From Salsuginibacillus halophilus (GTDB lineage: Bacteria; Bacillota; Bacilli; Bacillales; Marinococcaceae): DNA of 64,000 nucleotides. The stretch is taken from the NCBI RefSeq assembly GCF_003014715.1, contig NZ_PYAV01000007.1:62001-126000 (forward strand). Reading direction: 5' to 3'. Shown in pieces: positions 43,932-54,005 of this stretch. The translations under genes were made by a program, and so were the position numbers. The notes under the pieces are model-generated. The model searched no databases, was not told the origin of the DNA, and saw only the letters and a program-made list of their open reading frames with translations. How positions within the stretch are numbered: position 1 is the stretch's first letter; each line of letters opens with the position of its first letter.

Positions 43932-45200
43932 TTAATACCCTCCTGTGAGTCGTTCTGCTAGTTGTTCAATTGCAACTTCTTCTTGTTCCCCACTTGCCAT
44001 GTACTTCACATTAATAACGCCAGCTTCAAGCTCTTGATCACCTAAAATAAGTGTTATATCTGCTTGCTTACGATCGGCATCTTTAAATTGAGCTTTCGGC
44101 TTTCGTCCGAGGTAATCTTTATCAGCTTTTAAACCAGCTTTACGCAGTTGATGTAAAAGCACAGACCCTTTTCGATCAGCTGCCTCTCCCATCGTTACCA
44201 TATACACATCAAGACCGGCATTCACAGGAAGTTCAATGCCTTGAGATTCAAGAGCCATTAAAAGACGTTCAATACTCATGGCAAAACCAATGCCTGGTGT
44301 CGCAGGGCCGCCAAGCTCTTCAACTAAACCATTGTAACGACCACCGCCGGATAATGTAGAAATTGCGCCAAATCCTTCACCTTCAAGCATAATTTCAAAC
44401 GCAGTGCTGTTATAATAATCCAAACCGCGCACGAGCGTATCATCTACCACATAAGCAACACCCATCTCATCAAGCAGTGATTTCACTTCTTCAAAATACT
44501 GCGTGGATGCTTCACTTAAGTAATCAAGGATTGATGGTGCATTGTGCATAAGTTCATGCGCTGCATCGGTTTTGCAGTCTAAAATTCTAAGCGGGTTTGT
44601 ATGGAGCCTTTCCTGACAATCCGTACAGAACTCACTGATCCGCGGCTCAAAATGATTCACAAGCGCTTCGCGGTGCGCTTTACGACTTTCTTGATCACCA
44701 AGGCTGTTGATCACTAGTTTGAGGCCGCTCAACCCTAGCTCTTCATAAAAGTCCATTGCTAGCGCCATAACTTCTGCGTCAACAGCCGGATCTTCACTGC
44801 CGAGCGCCTCGATCCCGAATTGAACAAACTGACGCATCCGGCCTGATTGCGGGCGCTCATACCGAAACATCGGCCCGGTATAGTACAATTTAACCGGCTG
44901 CTCCGCCTGGCCGTACAGTTTATTTTCCACAAACGAGCGGACGACCGAAGCTGTCCCCTCCGGACGGAGTGTTAAACTCCGGTCTCCTAAATCGGTAAAC
45001 GTATACATCTCTTTTTGGACGATATCTGTTGTTTCTCCAACACCACGTTGAAACAACTCTGTATGCTCAAAAACTGGTGTGCGGATCTCTTTATAATTGT
45101 AACGCGCACAAATCTCATGAGCTTTCTGTTCAACAAACTGCCATTTTTCAGCATCCCCCGGCTTAATATCCTGGGTTCCGCGCGGGATTTTAATATCCAT
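43932..45200 (-). CDS. hisS: Histidine-tRNA ligase
   Basis: HisRS charges tRNA-His. The 422-residue protein has class II motif 1 near the start ([13 protein letters not shown]), motif 2 ([20 protein letters not shown]), the histidine-specific loops [14 protein letters not shown] and [14 protein letters not shown], and a C-terminal anticodon domain. I start at ATG 45200, with AAAGGAGAG upstream. A T-box leader controls it together with aspS. Confidence 0.96.
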   Translation of the reverse strand: MDIKIPRGTQDIKPGDAEKWQFVEQKAHEICARYNYKEIRTPVFEHTELFQRGVGETTDIVQKEMYTFTDLGDRSLTLRPEGTASVVRSFVENKLYGQAEQPVKLYYTGPMFRYERPQSGRMRQFVQFGIEALGSEDPAVDAEVMALAMDFYEELGLSGLKLVINSLGDQESRKAHREALVNHFEPRISEFCTDCQERLHTNPLRILDCKTDAAHELMHNAPSILDYLSEASTQYFEEVKSLLDEMGVAYVVDDTLVRGLDYYNSTAFEIMLEGEGFGAISTLSGGGRYNGLVEELGGPATPGIGFAMSIERLLMALESQGIELPVNAGLDVYMVTMGEAADRKGSVLLHQLRKAGLKADKDYLGRKPKAQFKDADRKQADITLILGDQELEAGVINVKYMASGEQEEVAIEQLAERLTGGY

Positions 45201-45245
45201 TTCGTTCTCTCCTTTCGAAGTGTCACGTATGTAAGCGAACACAAA

Positions 45246-45499
45246 TAAAACCCGCCCCTCTATAAAGAGGGACGAGTTTTCACCCGTGGTACCACCCTGG
45301 TTGAAGCCTAAGCTTCCACTTTTGCATATAACGCCTGCAAGCGGCCGCCCCTACTGCTCGTAGTTTCGAAGCGGCACCTCTGGAGTGTCTTTCACCAGGC
45401 GTAACGAAAAGAGCTTTCAGCCGGGGCTCTTTTTCTCTGCTGCGTTCGTCATCTAGTTACTTTTCTCCATCATCGGTATTTTTTCGCTTTTCATCATTG
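45246..45499 (-). promoter_or_regulatory. T-box leader of hisS-aspS
   Basis: The minus strand has the T-box core AGGGTGGTACCACGG (45284-45298), followed by a terminator stem (about 45250-45276) with a T run. The likely specifier is a CAC histidine codon at 45385-45387 in the context AAGACACTCC. The leader should allow read-through when uncharged tRNA-His builds up, and so raises AspRS with HisRS. Confidence 0.92.
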
Positions 45500-45505
45500 A
45501 TCTCT

Positions 45506-45534
45506 ATGGTACTCAGCCGAACAGTCCCTGTCAA
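45506..45534 (-). promoter_or_regulatory. Sigma-A promoter of hisS-aspS
   Basis: On the minus strand TTGACA (45529-45534), a 17-base spacer and TACCAT (45506-45511) place the start near 45499, at the head of the T-box leader. Confidence 0.72.
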
Positions 45535-45536
45535 GG

Positions 45537-45704
45537 TTACCCACGCAGAAATGTTCGTTTCGTTGCATACAACTGCTGGGGATCACAGTGAAGCTCATGT
45601 GCTTGTGATTCACTCAAGTAATCCCGGCGCTCCGGATCATTCTTCGCTGTCAACGTGCTCATCTCTAAACCGCTTCGACCGGCAGCTTTCGGGTGAACGT
45701 GCAT
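45537..45704 (-). CDS. Possible small protein upstream of hisS
   Basis: A 55-residue frame starts at ATG 45704 with AAAGGCGG upstream, a fair ribosome binding site. The protein is polar (MHVHPKAAGRSGLEM at the start) and matches no family I know. Its stop is three bases before the -35 box of hisS. The space corresponds to the place of the amidase gene yrvJ in B. subtilis, which is missing here. The call is weak because base composition and length do not exclude chance. Confidence 0.35.
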   Translation of the reverse strand: MHVHPKAAGRSGLEMSTLTAKNDPERRDYLSESQAHELHCDPQQLYATKRTFLRG

Positions 45705-45770
45705 AGAAATATACCGCCTTTCTTTCAACGTATTTTCTATAACATTCCCCACAGCCACCTCATTTAATCG

Positions 45771-46208
45771 TTACGTTTCAATCATTAACGTTACCGGCCC
45801 ATCATTTGTCAATGATACTTGCATCATCTCACCAAACGCACCGGTCTCAACAGCTGCACCAAAGGCCGCCGCTTTTTCGTTAAAAATTTCATACAGACGC
45901 TCGGCGTGTTCGGGCTTCGCTGCTTCCATAAAATTCGGGCGTCGGCCTTTTTTACAGTCGCCATACAATGTAAACTGCGAAATCGACAGCAGTCCACCCC
46001 TAACATCAAGGAGCGAGCTGTTCATTTTTCCATTCTCGTCTTCGAAAATACGCAGATTGACGACCTTTTCTGCCGCCCAGGCTGCATCTTTTTCTGTGTC
46101 ATCGTGCGTCACACCTACAAGGGCAACTAAGCCGTGCTCAACAGCACCAGTCGTTTCACCATCTACGGTGACCTCTCCACCGGTTGTACGCTGTAGTAAT
46201 ACTCTCAT
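45771..46208 (-). CDS. dtd: D-aminoacyl-tRNA deacylase
   Basis: Dtd removes D-amino acids and glycine from wrongly charged tRNA. The 145-residue protein has the two active-site motifs: SQFTLYGD with its threonine, and the cross-subunit [10 protein letters not shown] with the Gly-cis-Pro pair. The start [17 protein letters not shown] is typical. AAGGAG precedes the ATG. It follows relA by 21 bases, and the relA-dtd pair is the same as in B. subtilis. Confidence 0.95.
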   Translation of the reverse strand: MRVLLQRTTGGEVTVDGETTGAVEHGLVALVGVTHDDTEKDAAWAAEKVVNLRIFEDENGKMNSSLLDVRGGLLSISQFTLYGDCKKGRRPNFMEAAKPEHAERLYEIFNEKAAAFGAAVETGAFGEMMQVSLTNDGPVTLMIET

Positions 46209-46229
46209 TCCGTGGCACTCCTTCTCTCT

Positions 46230-48404
46230 TTAATGCATGACACGCTGTACCGCATAAATGTCAGAAAGACGCTTAATTTTTTCGACAACACGGTGTAGAT
46301 GATCAAGATTATGAATTGCAATCGTCATATCAATGACCGCCATTTTATTTTTGTCCGAACGGCCGCTGACTGCGCGAATATTTGTTTTTGCTTCAGTAAC
46401 TGCCTGCAGCACATCGTTAAGCAGCCCCCGTCGGTCATACCCGGTAATTTCAATATCTACATTGTAGCTGCGTTGTTTACTTTCTGCAGCCTCCCACTCG
46501 ACGGGAAGCAGGCGATGTTCGTTGCCCTCGCTTTTAACGTTCGTACAATCCGCACGATGAACCGAAACACCTCGACCTTTCGTAATAAAGCCAACGATAT
46601 CATCACCTGGCACAGGGTTACAGCACTTCGACAACCGGATCAGCATATTGTCTACACCTTTAACACGTACACCGTTTGTCGAATGCTGATCTTTTTTCGG
46701 CGGGCCAATCTCTTTGACGGCTTCTGCAACAGTTTGTTGTTCTTGATTCTGCTCCTGCTTCTGCCGGTAGCGGTCTGTAAGCCGCGTGACAATTTGTTTT
46801 GCGCTTATACCATTATAGCCGACAGCTGCGTACATATCGTCTTCACTGTTAAAGCTGAACTTTTGAGCAACACTTTTCACATTGTCGTCAATCATAATGA
46901 CTTTTGGATCATAATCCTGTGTTCGCAGTTCTTTTTCAATTAAGTCCCGGCCTTTAGAAATATTCTCTTCACGACGCTCTTTTTTGAAAAACTGCTTAAT
47001 TTTATTTTTCGCCTGTGAGCTCTGTGTAATTTTCAGCCAGTCCTGGCTTGGACCGTAAGAATGTTTGGACGTTAACATCTCAACAATATCGCCAGTTTTT
47101 AATTGATAATCAAGCGGCACCATTTTCCCGTTTACTTTAGCCCCGATCGTCTGATTGCCAATCTCTGTGTGGATGCGGTAAGCAAAGTCTACAGGAACTG
47201 AGCCACTCGGCAGCTCAAATACATCGCCTTTTGGTGTGAAGACAAACACCATATCTGAGAACAAATCCATTTTTAAGGATTCCATGAATTCCTGGGCATC
47301 ATTGGCATCGTTTTGCCATTCTAAAATTTCACGGAACCATGTCATTTTATCTTCAAAAGACCCTGAAGCCCCTTTTCCTTCTTTATAAGCCCAGTGTGCT
47401 GCCACACCGTATTCAGCAATCCGGTGCATCTCTTCAGAACGAATCTGTACTTCAAGCGGCTCACCGTGGGGACCGATCACTGTAGTGTGAAGGGACTGAT
47501 ACATGTTGGCTTTTGGCATCGCAATATAGTCTTTAAAGCGGCCTGGCATAGGCTTCCAAGCCGTGTGTATCACGCCAAGCACCGCGTAGCAATCTTTAAT
47601 ATTTTCTACAATCACCCGCACCGCGAGCAGATCATAAATTTCATTGAACTGCTTTTTATCCTTCACCATTTTGCGATAAATGCTGTAAATGTGCTTCGGA
47701 CGGCCGGAAATATCTGCTTCAACGTGAACATCTTCTAACCGGTCGTGAATATCACTAATCACTGTATCAATATACTTTTCCCGCTCGTCCCGCTTTTGTT
47801 TCATCAAATTCACGATGCGATAATACTGCTGCGGGTCTAAATAACGAAGTGCTGTATCCTCAAGCTCCCATTTAATCGTGGAAATTCCGAGCCTGTGAGC
47901 AAGAGGTGCAAAAATTTCCATCGTTTCATTGGAAATACGGCGCTGTTTCTCCGGCGGCAGATGTTTTAATGTGCGCATATTGTGCAGCCTGTCGGCAAGC
48001 TTTATTAAAATAACGCGCAAATCCTTCGCCATTGCGACTACCATTTTACGGTGATTTTCCGCCTGCTGCTCTTCTTTTGACTTGTACTTTATTTTTTTCA
48101 GCTTCGTTACACCATCAACAAGCATAGCTACTTCTTCACTGAAAGATTCAGCCAACTGTTCAACTGTAATGTCGGTATCCTCGACGACATCGTGCAAAAA
48201 TGCCCCGGCTAAAGTTGCCGGGTCAAGTTCAAGTTCAACAAGAATCCCAGTCACTTGTACCGGATGGTGGATATATGGTTCACCGGATTTTCGGTACTGT
48301 TCTTTATGCGCATCTTCTGCGAATTCGTAAGCTCGCTGAATAAACGCCAGGTCATTGTCCCCTAAATACGCTGCGGCTTTTTCCATTACTTCATCTATCG
48401 TCAT
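46230..48404 (-). CDS. relA: Bifunctional (p)ppGpp synthetase/hydrolase Rel
   Basis: This enzyme makes and breaks the stringent-response alarmone. The 724-residue protein has all Rel parts: the HD hydrolase domain ([23 protein letters not shown]), the synthetase domain ([20 protein letters not shown]), a TGS domain ([20 protein letters not shown]), a zinc-finger-like region with [13 protein letters not shown] and a C-terminal ACT domain. It is the long bifunctional type of Bacillus. The 248 bases upstream (48405-48652) hold the apt terminator and should hold a promoter, which I could not place. Confidence 0.97.
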   Translation of the reverse strand: MTIDEVMEKAAAYLGDNDLAFIQRAYEFAEDAHKEQYRKSGEPYIHHPVQVTGILVELELDPATLAGAFLHDVVEDTDITVEQLAESFSEEVAMLVDGVTKLKKIKYKSKEEQQAENHRKMVVAMAKDLRVILIKLADRLHNMRTLKHLPPEKQRRISNETMEIFAPLAHRLGISTIKWELEDTALRYLDPQQYYRIVNLMKQKRDEREKYIDTVISDIHDRLEDVHVEADISGRPKHIYSIYRKMVKDKKQFNEIYDLLAVRVIVENIKDCYAVLGVIHTAWKPMPGRFKDYIAMPKANMYQSLHTTVIGPHGEPLEVQIRSEEMHRIAEYGVAAHWAYKEGKGASGSFEDKMTWFREILEWQNDANDAQEFMESLKMDLFSDMVFVFTPKGDVFELPSGSVPVDFAYRIHTEIGNQTIGAKVNGKMVPLDYQLKTGDIVEMLTSKHSYGPSQDWLKITQSSQAKNKIKQFFKKERREENISKGRDLIEKELRTQDYDPKVIMIDDNVKSVAQKFSFNSEDDMYAAVGYNGISAKQIVTRLTDRYRQKQEQNQEQQTVAEAVKEIGPPKKDQHSTNGVRVKGVDNMLIRLSKCCNPVPGDDIVGFITKGRGVSVHRADCTNVKSEGNEHRLLPVEWEAAESKQRSYNVDIEITGYDRRGLLNDVLQAVTEAKTNIRAVSGRSDKNKMAVIDMTIAIHNLDHLHRVVEKIKRLSDIYAVQRVMH

Positions 48405-48620
48405 GACATCACCCTGCAGGCCTAAAATTTTTCGAGTATTTTCGCTGGTCGTCAGCCTATAAATAATTTCCTTCTATCTTATAACATGCTGGCGAGAAAA
48501 GAAACCGCAAGCTTAGTAACAACGTGAATTCACAAGCTCATTTGACAAAACCTCAGCCCGACTTATGTAAAAAATGCGCACTTTATTTTCGCTTAAACAC
48601 GTATCAATCAAACAAAGAGC

Positions 48621-48636
48621 GCTCCGATTCCGGAGC
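48621..48636 (-). terminator. Terminator of apt
   Basis: GCTCCG (48621-48626) pairs with CGGAGC (48631-48636), extended outward by AAAG/CTTT with mismatches. On the minus strand it follows the apt stop by 17 bases and is followed by a T-rich stretch. Confidence 0.65.
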
Positions 48637-48652
48637 CCCCTTTACTTCATAG

Positions 48653-49168
48653 TTATTCGTACTTCGTTAAAGTAAAAATGTCGTAATCGCCAAGGCGGTC
48701 ACGGCCGTCTAAATAACCTAGTTCAATCATAAAGGCAAGCCCTACAACAACACCGCCAAGTTCTTCAATCAAATGAATCGTAGCCTCGATCGTACCTCCT
48801 GTTGCTAACAAGTCATCTGTAATTAACACCCGCTGACCTGGTTTAATGGCATCTTTATGGATTGCAAGCCGATCTTTACCGTACTCTAAACCGTAATCCG
48901 CTTCGACCACCTCACGTGGCAGCTTGCCTGATTTACGCACCGGCACAAAACCGATCCCAAGCGATACGGCAATCGGACACCCGACAACAAACCCGCGGGC
49001 TTCCGGACCTACAATGACATCTACGTTCTGCTGTTTTGCATATACTGCCATATCTTGAATCGCTTGGTGATAAGCCTCACCATCCTGCATTAACGTTGTA
49101 ATGTCTTTAAACCGGATCCCCGGCTGTGGATAATCTTTCACGATGGTAATGTGTTCCTTATAATCCAT
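48653..49168 (-). CDS. apt: Adenine phosphoribosyltransferase
   Basis: Apt salvages adenine to AMP using PRPP. The 171-residue protein has the PRPP-binding motif [13 protein letters not shown] and the family segments [15 protein letters not shown] and [11 protein letters not shown]. The gene overlaps the end of recJ by 11 bases, so translation is probably coupled. The order recJ, apt, relA, dtd is the same as in B. subtilis. Confidence 0.97.
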   Translation of the reverse strand: MDYKEHITIVKDYPQPGIRFKDITTLMQDGEAYHQAIQDMAVYAKQQNVDVIVGPEARGFVVGCPIAVSLGIGFVPVRKSGKLPREVVEADYGLEYGKDRLAIHKDAIKPGQRVLITDDLLATGGTIEATIHLIEELGGVVVGLAFMIELGYLDGRDRLGDYDIFTLTKYE

Positions 49169-51530
49169 GCGTCAACGTCTCCTTCATTTCATTTTCTCCA
49201 TGTATACAAGCATCGAAAAACGCTCTAAGCGACGCCCGGGGGCTGTACAACAGTTTTGCTTCTACTTCATAACGGTTTTGTTCAGTTTGGTACGTAGCAG
49301 ATGCGGTAAGATCCTTTGCCTCCGGTGACGACGCAATCGTCACTTTTCCATGATTCATTGTAACAAAACCAAGTTCAAAAAACACCTGTGTCATAAACGT
49401 AATTGTCTGCTTAGACCAGCCTTTTTTCTGGGCAAGTGCTTCCGCATGCGCACGCACATCAAATGTTTCCTGCTGCTTTAAGAAGGCATAATACCACTTA
49501 AAGTGTTCACGCTGTGGCTGCGTATGAAAATAACGGGCATCTTCGTGACGAAAAATGACATACAATCGGGTTAGTTCCTGCTCATATGTTGATAAAAGTT
49601 CTTTCAGCTCTTCAAGTGAAGGTGGTATATCAATGAATACAAGCTGTGCTTTCTTAGGGAGTGCGCTAATATCTTCTTGCTGCTGCACAAGTTCTGTCCG
49701 TTCTTTCCATACTTCATCCTGAATCAGATGAAAATTTTGACGGTCAAACAAAACAGGTACCGTCTCTTTTGGATCAAGGTGATCAAGCAGCGCATGTATA
49801 TCTTTTGTATTTCTATAATCAAACAGCTGCCAGTCTTTCACCTGCATATCTTTTACAAACAACTGCGGTTTACGAAATCCATTCCATTCGTTAATGCCGA
49901 GTTCACCTACGACATTCACCGGTGCCTCTTGATCAACTTGATAATAAAGCTCTCCAAGTTGGAAACCAACACCTTCTAGTTCGCGACCATCAGAAGTGAA
50001 ATGAACTTTCAAATGATTCTTCTCACTACCGATCTGTTTTAATGTACTAACCTTAACATTGTTAAAGTAAAAGAGCGGCTTAGGGTTCCCCATCCCAAAC
50101 GGTGCCAGTGCTTCAACTTCTTCAATCACATGTAAGCCCACTTCTTCTAAGTTGACACTTAAATCAATATCTATCACTGGTTGGAACTCATCTTCACTCA
50201 AGCTTTCAAGCGCCTGCGTGTGTAAACGCCGGCGCAGCTCTTCAACGTCTGTCGGGGCCATCGTTAAGCCGGCAGCCATCGGGTGACCGCCAAAATGTAA
50301 CAAAATCTCTCGGTTCTTCGATAATTCCTGAAACATGTCAAAGCCATCAATGCTGCGGGCTGAACCTTTAGCTTCATCTTTTTCATGATCAATTGCAAGC
50401 ACAATCACCGGACGGTAATACTTTTCCACAAGCCGACTTGCAACGATGCCTATAACGCCTGGATTCCAACCTTCTTTAGCGACCACAATTGCACCATGCT
50501 CACTCGGATCACCAAGCGCTTCAACTTCTGCTTCTGCTTCTTCTGTCATAGTTTGCACAAGCGCTTGCCGCTCCCGGTTTAAACTGTCTATTTCTTTTGC
50601 AAGCGTACGTGCACTTTCTGCATCTTCTGCTAAAAGCAGTTCAACAGCAGGGGCGGCGGAGGCCAGCCTGCCGGCAGCGTTTAAGCGCGGGCCGAAGCCA
50701 AAAGCCACGTTCTCACTCGTCACTACATTTCCTTTGATACTGCAAACTTCTTTTAACGCATCCACCCCAAAACGACCGGGCCGTGAAAGATGTTCTAAAC
50801 CTTTCTTTGTTAAAAAACGGTTTTCTTCGTGCAGCGGAACTAAATCGCTGATCGTTCCTAAAGCGGCCAGATCAAAGTATTCATCCGGTCTGCGCTCAAG
50901 CAAGGCTTCGGCCACTTTCAAAGCCACACCCACGCCGGCAAGCTCTTTAAATGGGTACGGGCAGCCTGGCTTTTTCGGATTCAACACTGCATAAGCAGCC
51001 GGAAGTTCCGGCGGCGGCTCATGGTGATCCGTAACGATTACATCCGCTCCTTCTGCTTCAATCGTTTCTATCGTCTCTTTCGCCGAAATTCCATTATCAA
51101 CAGTTATAATGAGTGAATGCCCAGCATCATGCAGCATGCGGAAAGCTTCTAAATTCGGGCCATATCCTTCGGCAAAACGGTCTGGAATGTAGTACTCCAC
51201 CTCCGCGCCGAGCGTACGCAGCACAGAAAGCATGACAGCTGTACTTGTCACCCCGTCAGCATCATAGTCTCCGTAAACCGCAATCGGCTCTTGACTGCTT
51301 ACAGCTTGACGAATACGCTCCACGGCTTTAGTCATCCCATCCATCTGCAGTGGATCGTGCCACGGCATCATTTCCATATGTAAAAAGGCTTCTGCCGCTT
51401 CTTTTGTCCGGACACCGCGCTGCCAAAGCAGGCGGCCGATCACTGAACGAACACCCGTTGCTTCACACAATGTATTTACTTCATCTTCCGGCGCTTCTGA
51501 TACGCGCCAGCGCGTTTTTGCTTTCAGCAT
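49158..51530 (-). CDS. recJ: Single-stranded-DNA-specific exonuclease RecJ
   Basis: RecJ digests single-stranded DNA 5'-3' in recombination and mismatch repair. The 790-residue protein has the DHH phosphoesterase motifs: [33 protein letters not shown] and, in the DHHA1 domain, [14 protein letters not shown] long C-terminal part, about 240 residues beyond the core and OB-fold, is the type found in Bacillus. I start at ATG 51530, set by GAGGGG upstream, not at the frame's earlier ATG. Confidence 0.95.
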   Translation of the reverse strand: MLKAKTRWRVSEAPEDEVNTLCEATGVRSVIGRLLWQRGVRTKEAAEAFLHMEMMPWHDPLQMDGMTKAVERIRQAVSSQEPIAVYGDYDADGVTSTAVMLSVLRTLGAEVEYYIPDRFAEGYGPNLEAFRMLHDAGHSLIITVDNGISAKETIETIEAEGADVIVTDHHEPPPELPAAYAVLNPKKPGCPYPFKELAGVGVALKVAEALLERRPDEYFDLAALGTISDLVPLHEENRFLTKKGLEHLSRPGRFGVDALKEVCSIKGNVVTSENVAFGFGPRLNAAGRLASAAPAVELLLAEDAESARTLAKEIDSLNRERQALVQTMTEEAEAEVEALGDPSEHGAIVVAKEGWNPGVIGIVASRLVEKYYRPVIVLAIDHEKDEAKGSARSIDGFDMFQELSKNREILLHFGGHPMAAGLTMAPTDVEELRRRLHTQALESLSEDEFQPVIDIDLSVNLEEVGLHVIEEVEALAPFGMGNPKPLFYFNNVKVSTLKQIGSEKNHLKVHFTSDGRELEGVGFQLGELYYQVDQEAPVNVVGELGINEWNGFRKPQLFVKDMQVKDWQLFDYRNTKDIHALLDHLDPKETVPVLFDRQNFHLIQDEVWKERTELVQQQEDISALPKKAQLVFIDIPPSLEELKELLSTYEQELTRLYVIFRHEDARYFHTQPQREHFKWYYAFLKQQETFDVRAHAEALAQKKGWSKQTITFMTQVFFELGFVTMNHGKVTIASSPEAKDLTASATYQTEQNRYEVEAKLLYSPRASLRAFFDACIHGENEMKETLTHGL

Positions 51531-51627
51531 AAAAAACACCCCTCGCCGCAAGTATTATACTAGACGTACGAGGGGGAAACAATCATCAGCTTTCCGCTTT
51601 GTTTTTTCATTTTTTTCATTCAATGTT

Positions 51628-51951
51628 TTAACTGTCCGCTTCACTACGGCGCTTAGAGCGCCTGCTTCCGGCACGGGTATAACTTTCCTCTTCCGACGGC
51701 TGATCATCTTGAGAAGATAAAAGACTGTGCAGCCGTCGGTTTTCCTGCTGCAGGCGATACACCTTCAACATGCCGGCTGCGCCAACAGCAAGACCTCCCA
51801 TCAGTACAGAACCTACAATGACTAAAATGAGCGGCCATTCCGCTGTGCCTAATAAATAATTCACTTCTACAGTATCTACATTGATCACGGCAAAAACAGC
51901 GACAAGCAGCACCGCAAGAAGCGAAACGAGTAAAATCCACTGTCCGCGCAA
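51628..51951 (-). CDS. LapA-domain (DUF1049) membrane protein
   Basis: This 107-residue protein has two membrane helices (about residues 5-25 and 40-62) joined by a short loop (NVDTVEVNYLLG), then a coiled-coil start (VYRLQQENRRLHSLL) and a basic, Ser- and Arg-rich end. It belongs to the LapA/YrvD family; no Gram-positive function is firm. A TTG start at 51951 has GGGGGAGA upstream. It lies between a CDF transporter gene and recJ, as yrvD does in B. subtilis. Confidence 0.82.
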   Translation of the reverse strand: MRGQWILLVSLLAVLLVAVFAVINVDTVEVNYLLGTAEWPLILVIVGSVLMGGLAVGAAGMLKVYRLQQENRRLHSLLSSQDDQPSEEESYTRAGSRRSKRRSEADS

Positions 51952-51977
51952 GCCATCTCCCCCTCTTTCTATATCGA

Positions 51978-52898
51978 CTAGACACGCAGTTCGCTCCGGC
52001 CCTCCTCATCTTCATGCGGATTAATATGTACCAGAACATCCTGCACGTTCGACTGAGCCATGAGCGCTTCTTTCACTTGTTTACCAATTTGATGCCCTTC
52101 TTCCACTGTGATGTAAGGGTCCACAGCAATTTTTATATCAATAATGACGTAATGCCCGTGTTCACGCGCATGAAATTCATCTACCTTCAACACACCGTCA
52201 ACCGCAGCAGCCGTCTGCCGCATCTCTACCGTGTCTTCATCATGAAGCACATGATCGAGCGTATTATGAACGGCTTCTTTCCCAAGCTTCCAACCCATCC
52301 GAATAATTAACAGCGCTACAAATATCCCAGCGGCCAAGTCCGCATAGAGGAGCCAGTTAATGTCGTATGCACTACCTACAAGCGCCGCACCAACGCCGAC
52401 GAGGACAGCCGCCGAAGAAAAAACATCCGACCGGTGATGCCAGGCATCTGTTAACAGTGCATCACTTTGATACTTTTTACCCAAATAATACTTCACACGA
52501 AACATCGCTTCTTTTAACACGATTGAAATCATAATGGCATATAAAGCCAGTGTCTTCGGCACCGTCACAGGTTCGAACATATCCTGCACAGAACTCAGTG
52601 CAATTTCAAAACCAACAAGGACAAGCAGCACCGCTACAATAATGGCGGTAATTGTTTCTGCTTTACCGTGACCATAAGGATGATCACGATCAGGCGGACG
52701 CTGAGCTGCCCGGACACCGATTAACACTGCAATCGATCCTGCAACATCAGAAGCGGAGTGCACAGCATCAGCAACAAGTGCGCGACTGTCGGAAATCACG
52801 CCTGCGACAGCCTTAAACACAGCTAATAGTAAATTACCGACAATACCTATCCAGGCGCCGATTTGTACGTAGCGGCTTCTTTGCTGCTTGTTTGTCAT
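51978..52898 (-). CDS. Cation diffusion facilitator family metal transporter
   Basis: This 306-residue protein exports divalent metals, using the proton gradient. It has about six membrane helices, the metal-binding pairs in ADAVHSASD and TDAWHHRSD, the HPYGHGKAE segment, and a C-terminal cytoplasmic domain (about residues 210-295) with HAREHGHYVIIDIKI. The HD/DD pattern does not fix the metal; Mn2+ or Zn2+ is likely in Bacillus. I start at ATG 52898, with GGAGGGG upstream. Its 3' neighbour is the LapA-domain gene. Confidence 0.9.
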   Translation of the reverse strand: MTNKQQRSRYVQIGAWIGIVGNLLLAVFKAVAGVISDSRALVADAVHSASDVAGSIAVLIGVRAAQRPPDRDHPYGHGKAETITAIIVAVLLVLVGFEIALSSVQDMFEPVTVPKTLALYAIMISIVLKEAMFRVKYYLGKKYQSDALLTDAWHHRSDVFSSAAVLVGVGAALVGSAYDINWLLYADLAAGIFVALLIIRMGWKLGKEAVHNTLDHVLHDEDTVEMRQTAAAVDGVLKVDEFHAREHGHYVIIDIKIAVDPYITVEEGHQIGKQVKEALMAQSNVQDVLVHINPHEDEEGRSELRV

Positions 52899-52980
52899 GT
52901 TCACCCCTCCACTCCGTTGGATTCGACATAAATTTTTGTTCTCCTGCTTGTAGTGTAGGCGGCCGTGTGCAGAAATATGA

Positions 52981-53015
52981 AAGCCGCCGCAAAGACAGCT
53001 CTTTAACGGCGGCTT
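52981..53015 (-). terminator. Terminator of secD-secF
   Basis: AAGCCGCCG (52981-52989) pairs with CGGCGGCTT (53007-53015). On the minus strand the stem is followed by TTCATATTTC. It lies 55 bases after the secF stop and ends the secDF unit before the CDF gene. Confidence 0.78.
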
Positions 53016-53069
53016 GTAATATCTGCACTAAGCTAACTTTGCACAAAGCATCTAAACAACTTTATCACT

Positions 53070-54005
53070 TTATGCTTCAGCTTCTTTTGCAGCTGCCTTT
53101 TGGCGCTGGCGTTCTAACTGTTTATGCTTCCATACAAGCCATACTTGTGAAGCAAGGAACAAGGAGGAGTACGTTCCAGCAACAAGACCGATTAATAGTG
53201 CGAACGCAAATGTTTGAATCCCTTGACCGCCGAGCAAAAAGATCGCACCGGCAGCAAAAACAACCGTCAGCACCGTATTAATCGAGCGGGCGAGCGTTTG
53301 TAGTAAGCTATGGTTAACAACTTGAGATAAATCAGCAAACGTCTCAAGCTTTTCCGCTTTTTGCATGTTCTCACGAATCCGGTCAAACGTAACGATCGTA
53401 TCGTTAATAGAGTAACCGACGATGGTGAGCACAGCGGCAATGAACGGCACATTCACCTCAAGCTGTGTAATTGAAAACACGGTGATGATGAAAAAGGCAT
53501 CATGAGCCAATGCTAAAATGGCCGCTAAACCATATAAAAGCTCAAATCGGATCGAAACATAAATGATAATCCCGACAGAAGCAATGAGTACAGAGATTAA
53601 GGCATTCATTGCCAGCTCTTGACCAACTTGTGGAGAAACGGTACTGACACTCGGCTCTGCACCGTATTCTTCATCAAAATACGTCTGAATCTCTGCAATT
53701 TCATTCTGATCAAGCACCCCGATAAAACGGGCATGAGCCTGCTCATGATCATCGCCGGCAAGCGTGATATCATCCGGCTCATAACCGCCGGCTGCTTCAA
53801 AAGCATTTTGCACTTCTTCTTCAGTAAAAGAGCCTTCCTCGTTCATCACTTCAACCCTGGACCCGCTCTCAAAATCAATACCTAGATTCAGCCCGATCGT
53901 CGATAACAAAATGATACCGATCATCGCAACAATGGCTGGAAGGATGAAAAACTTTTTCCGGTGTTTAACAAAGTCAATGTTTTTCCGTTCAAAATTAAAG
54001 TTCAC
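53070..54005 (-). CDS. secF: Protein translocase subunit SecF
   Basis: SecF works with SecD to pull exported proteins out of the Sec channel using the ion gradient. The 311-residue protein has six helices and a small periplasmic-type P1 domain, with the motifs GSRVEVM, TIVGYSINDTIVTFDRIREN and ARSINTVLT. I start at GTG 54005, with GGAG ten bases upstream, since the frame's earlier GTG is too close. Here secF is a separate gene that overlaps secD by 11 bases; in B. subtilis the two are one fused protein. Confidence 0.93.
   Translation of the reverse strand: MNFNFERKNIDFVKHRKKFFILPAIVAMIGIILLSTIGLNLGIDFESGSRVEVMNEEGSFTEEEVQNAFEAAGGYEPDDITLAGDDHEQAHARFIGVLDQNEIAEIQTYFDEEYGAEPSVSTVSPQVGQELAMNALISVLIASVGIIIYVSIRFELLYGLAAILALAHDAFFIITVFSITQLEVNVPFIAAVLTIVGYSINDTIVTFDRIRENMQKAEKLETFADLSQVVNHSLLQTLARSINTVLTVVFAAGAIFLLGGQGIQTFAFALLIGLVAGTYSSLFLASQVWLVWKHKQLERQRQKAAAKEAEA

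Noticed and set aside
52834-53046. Minus-strand 70-residue frame between secF and the CDF gene
   Set aside because: It overlaps the secF terminator and the CDF start region and has no ribosome binding site.
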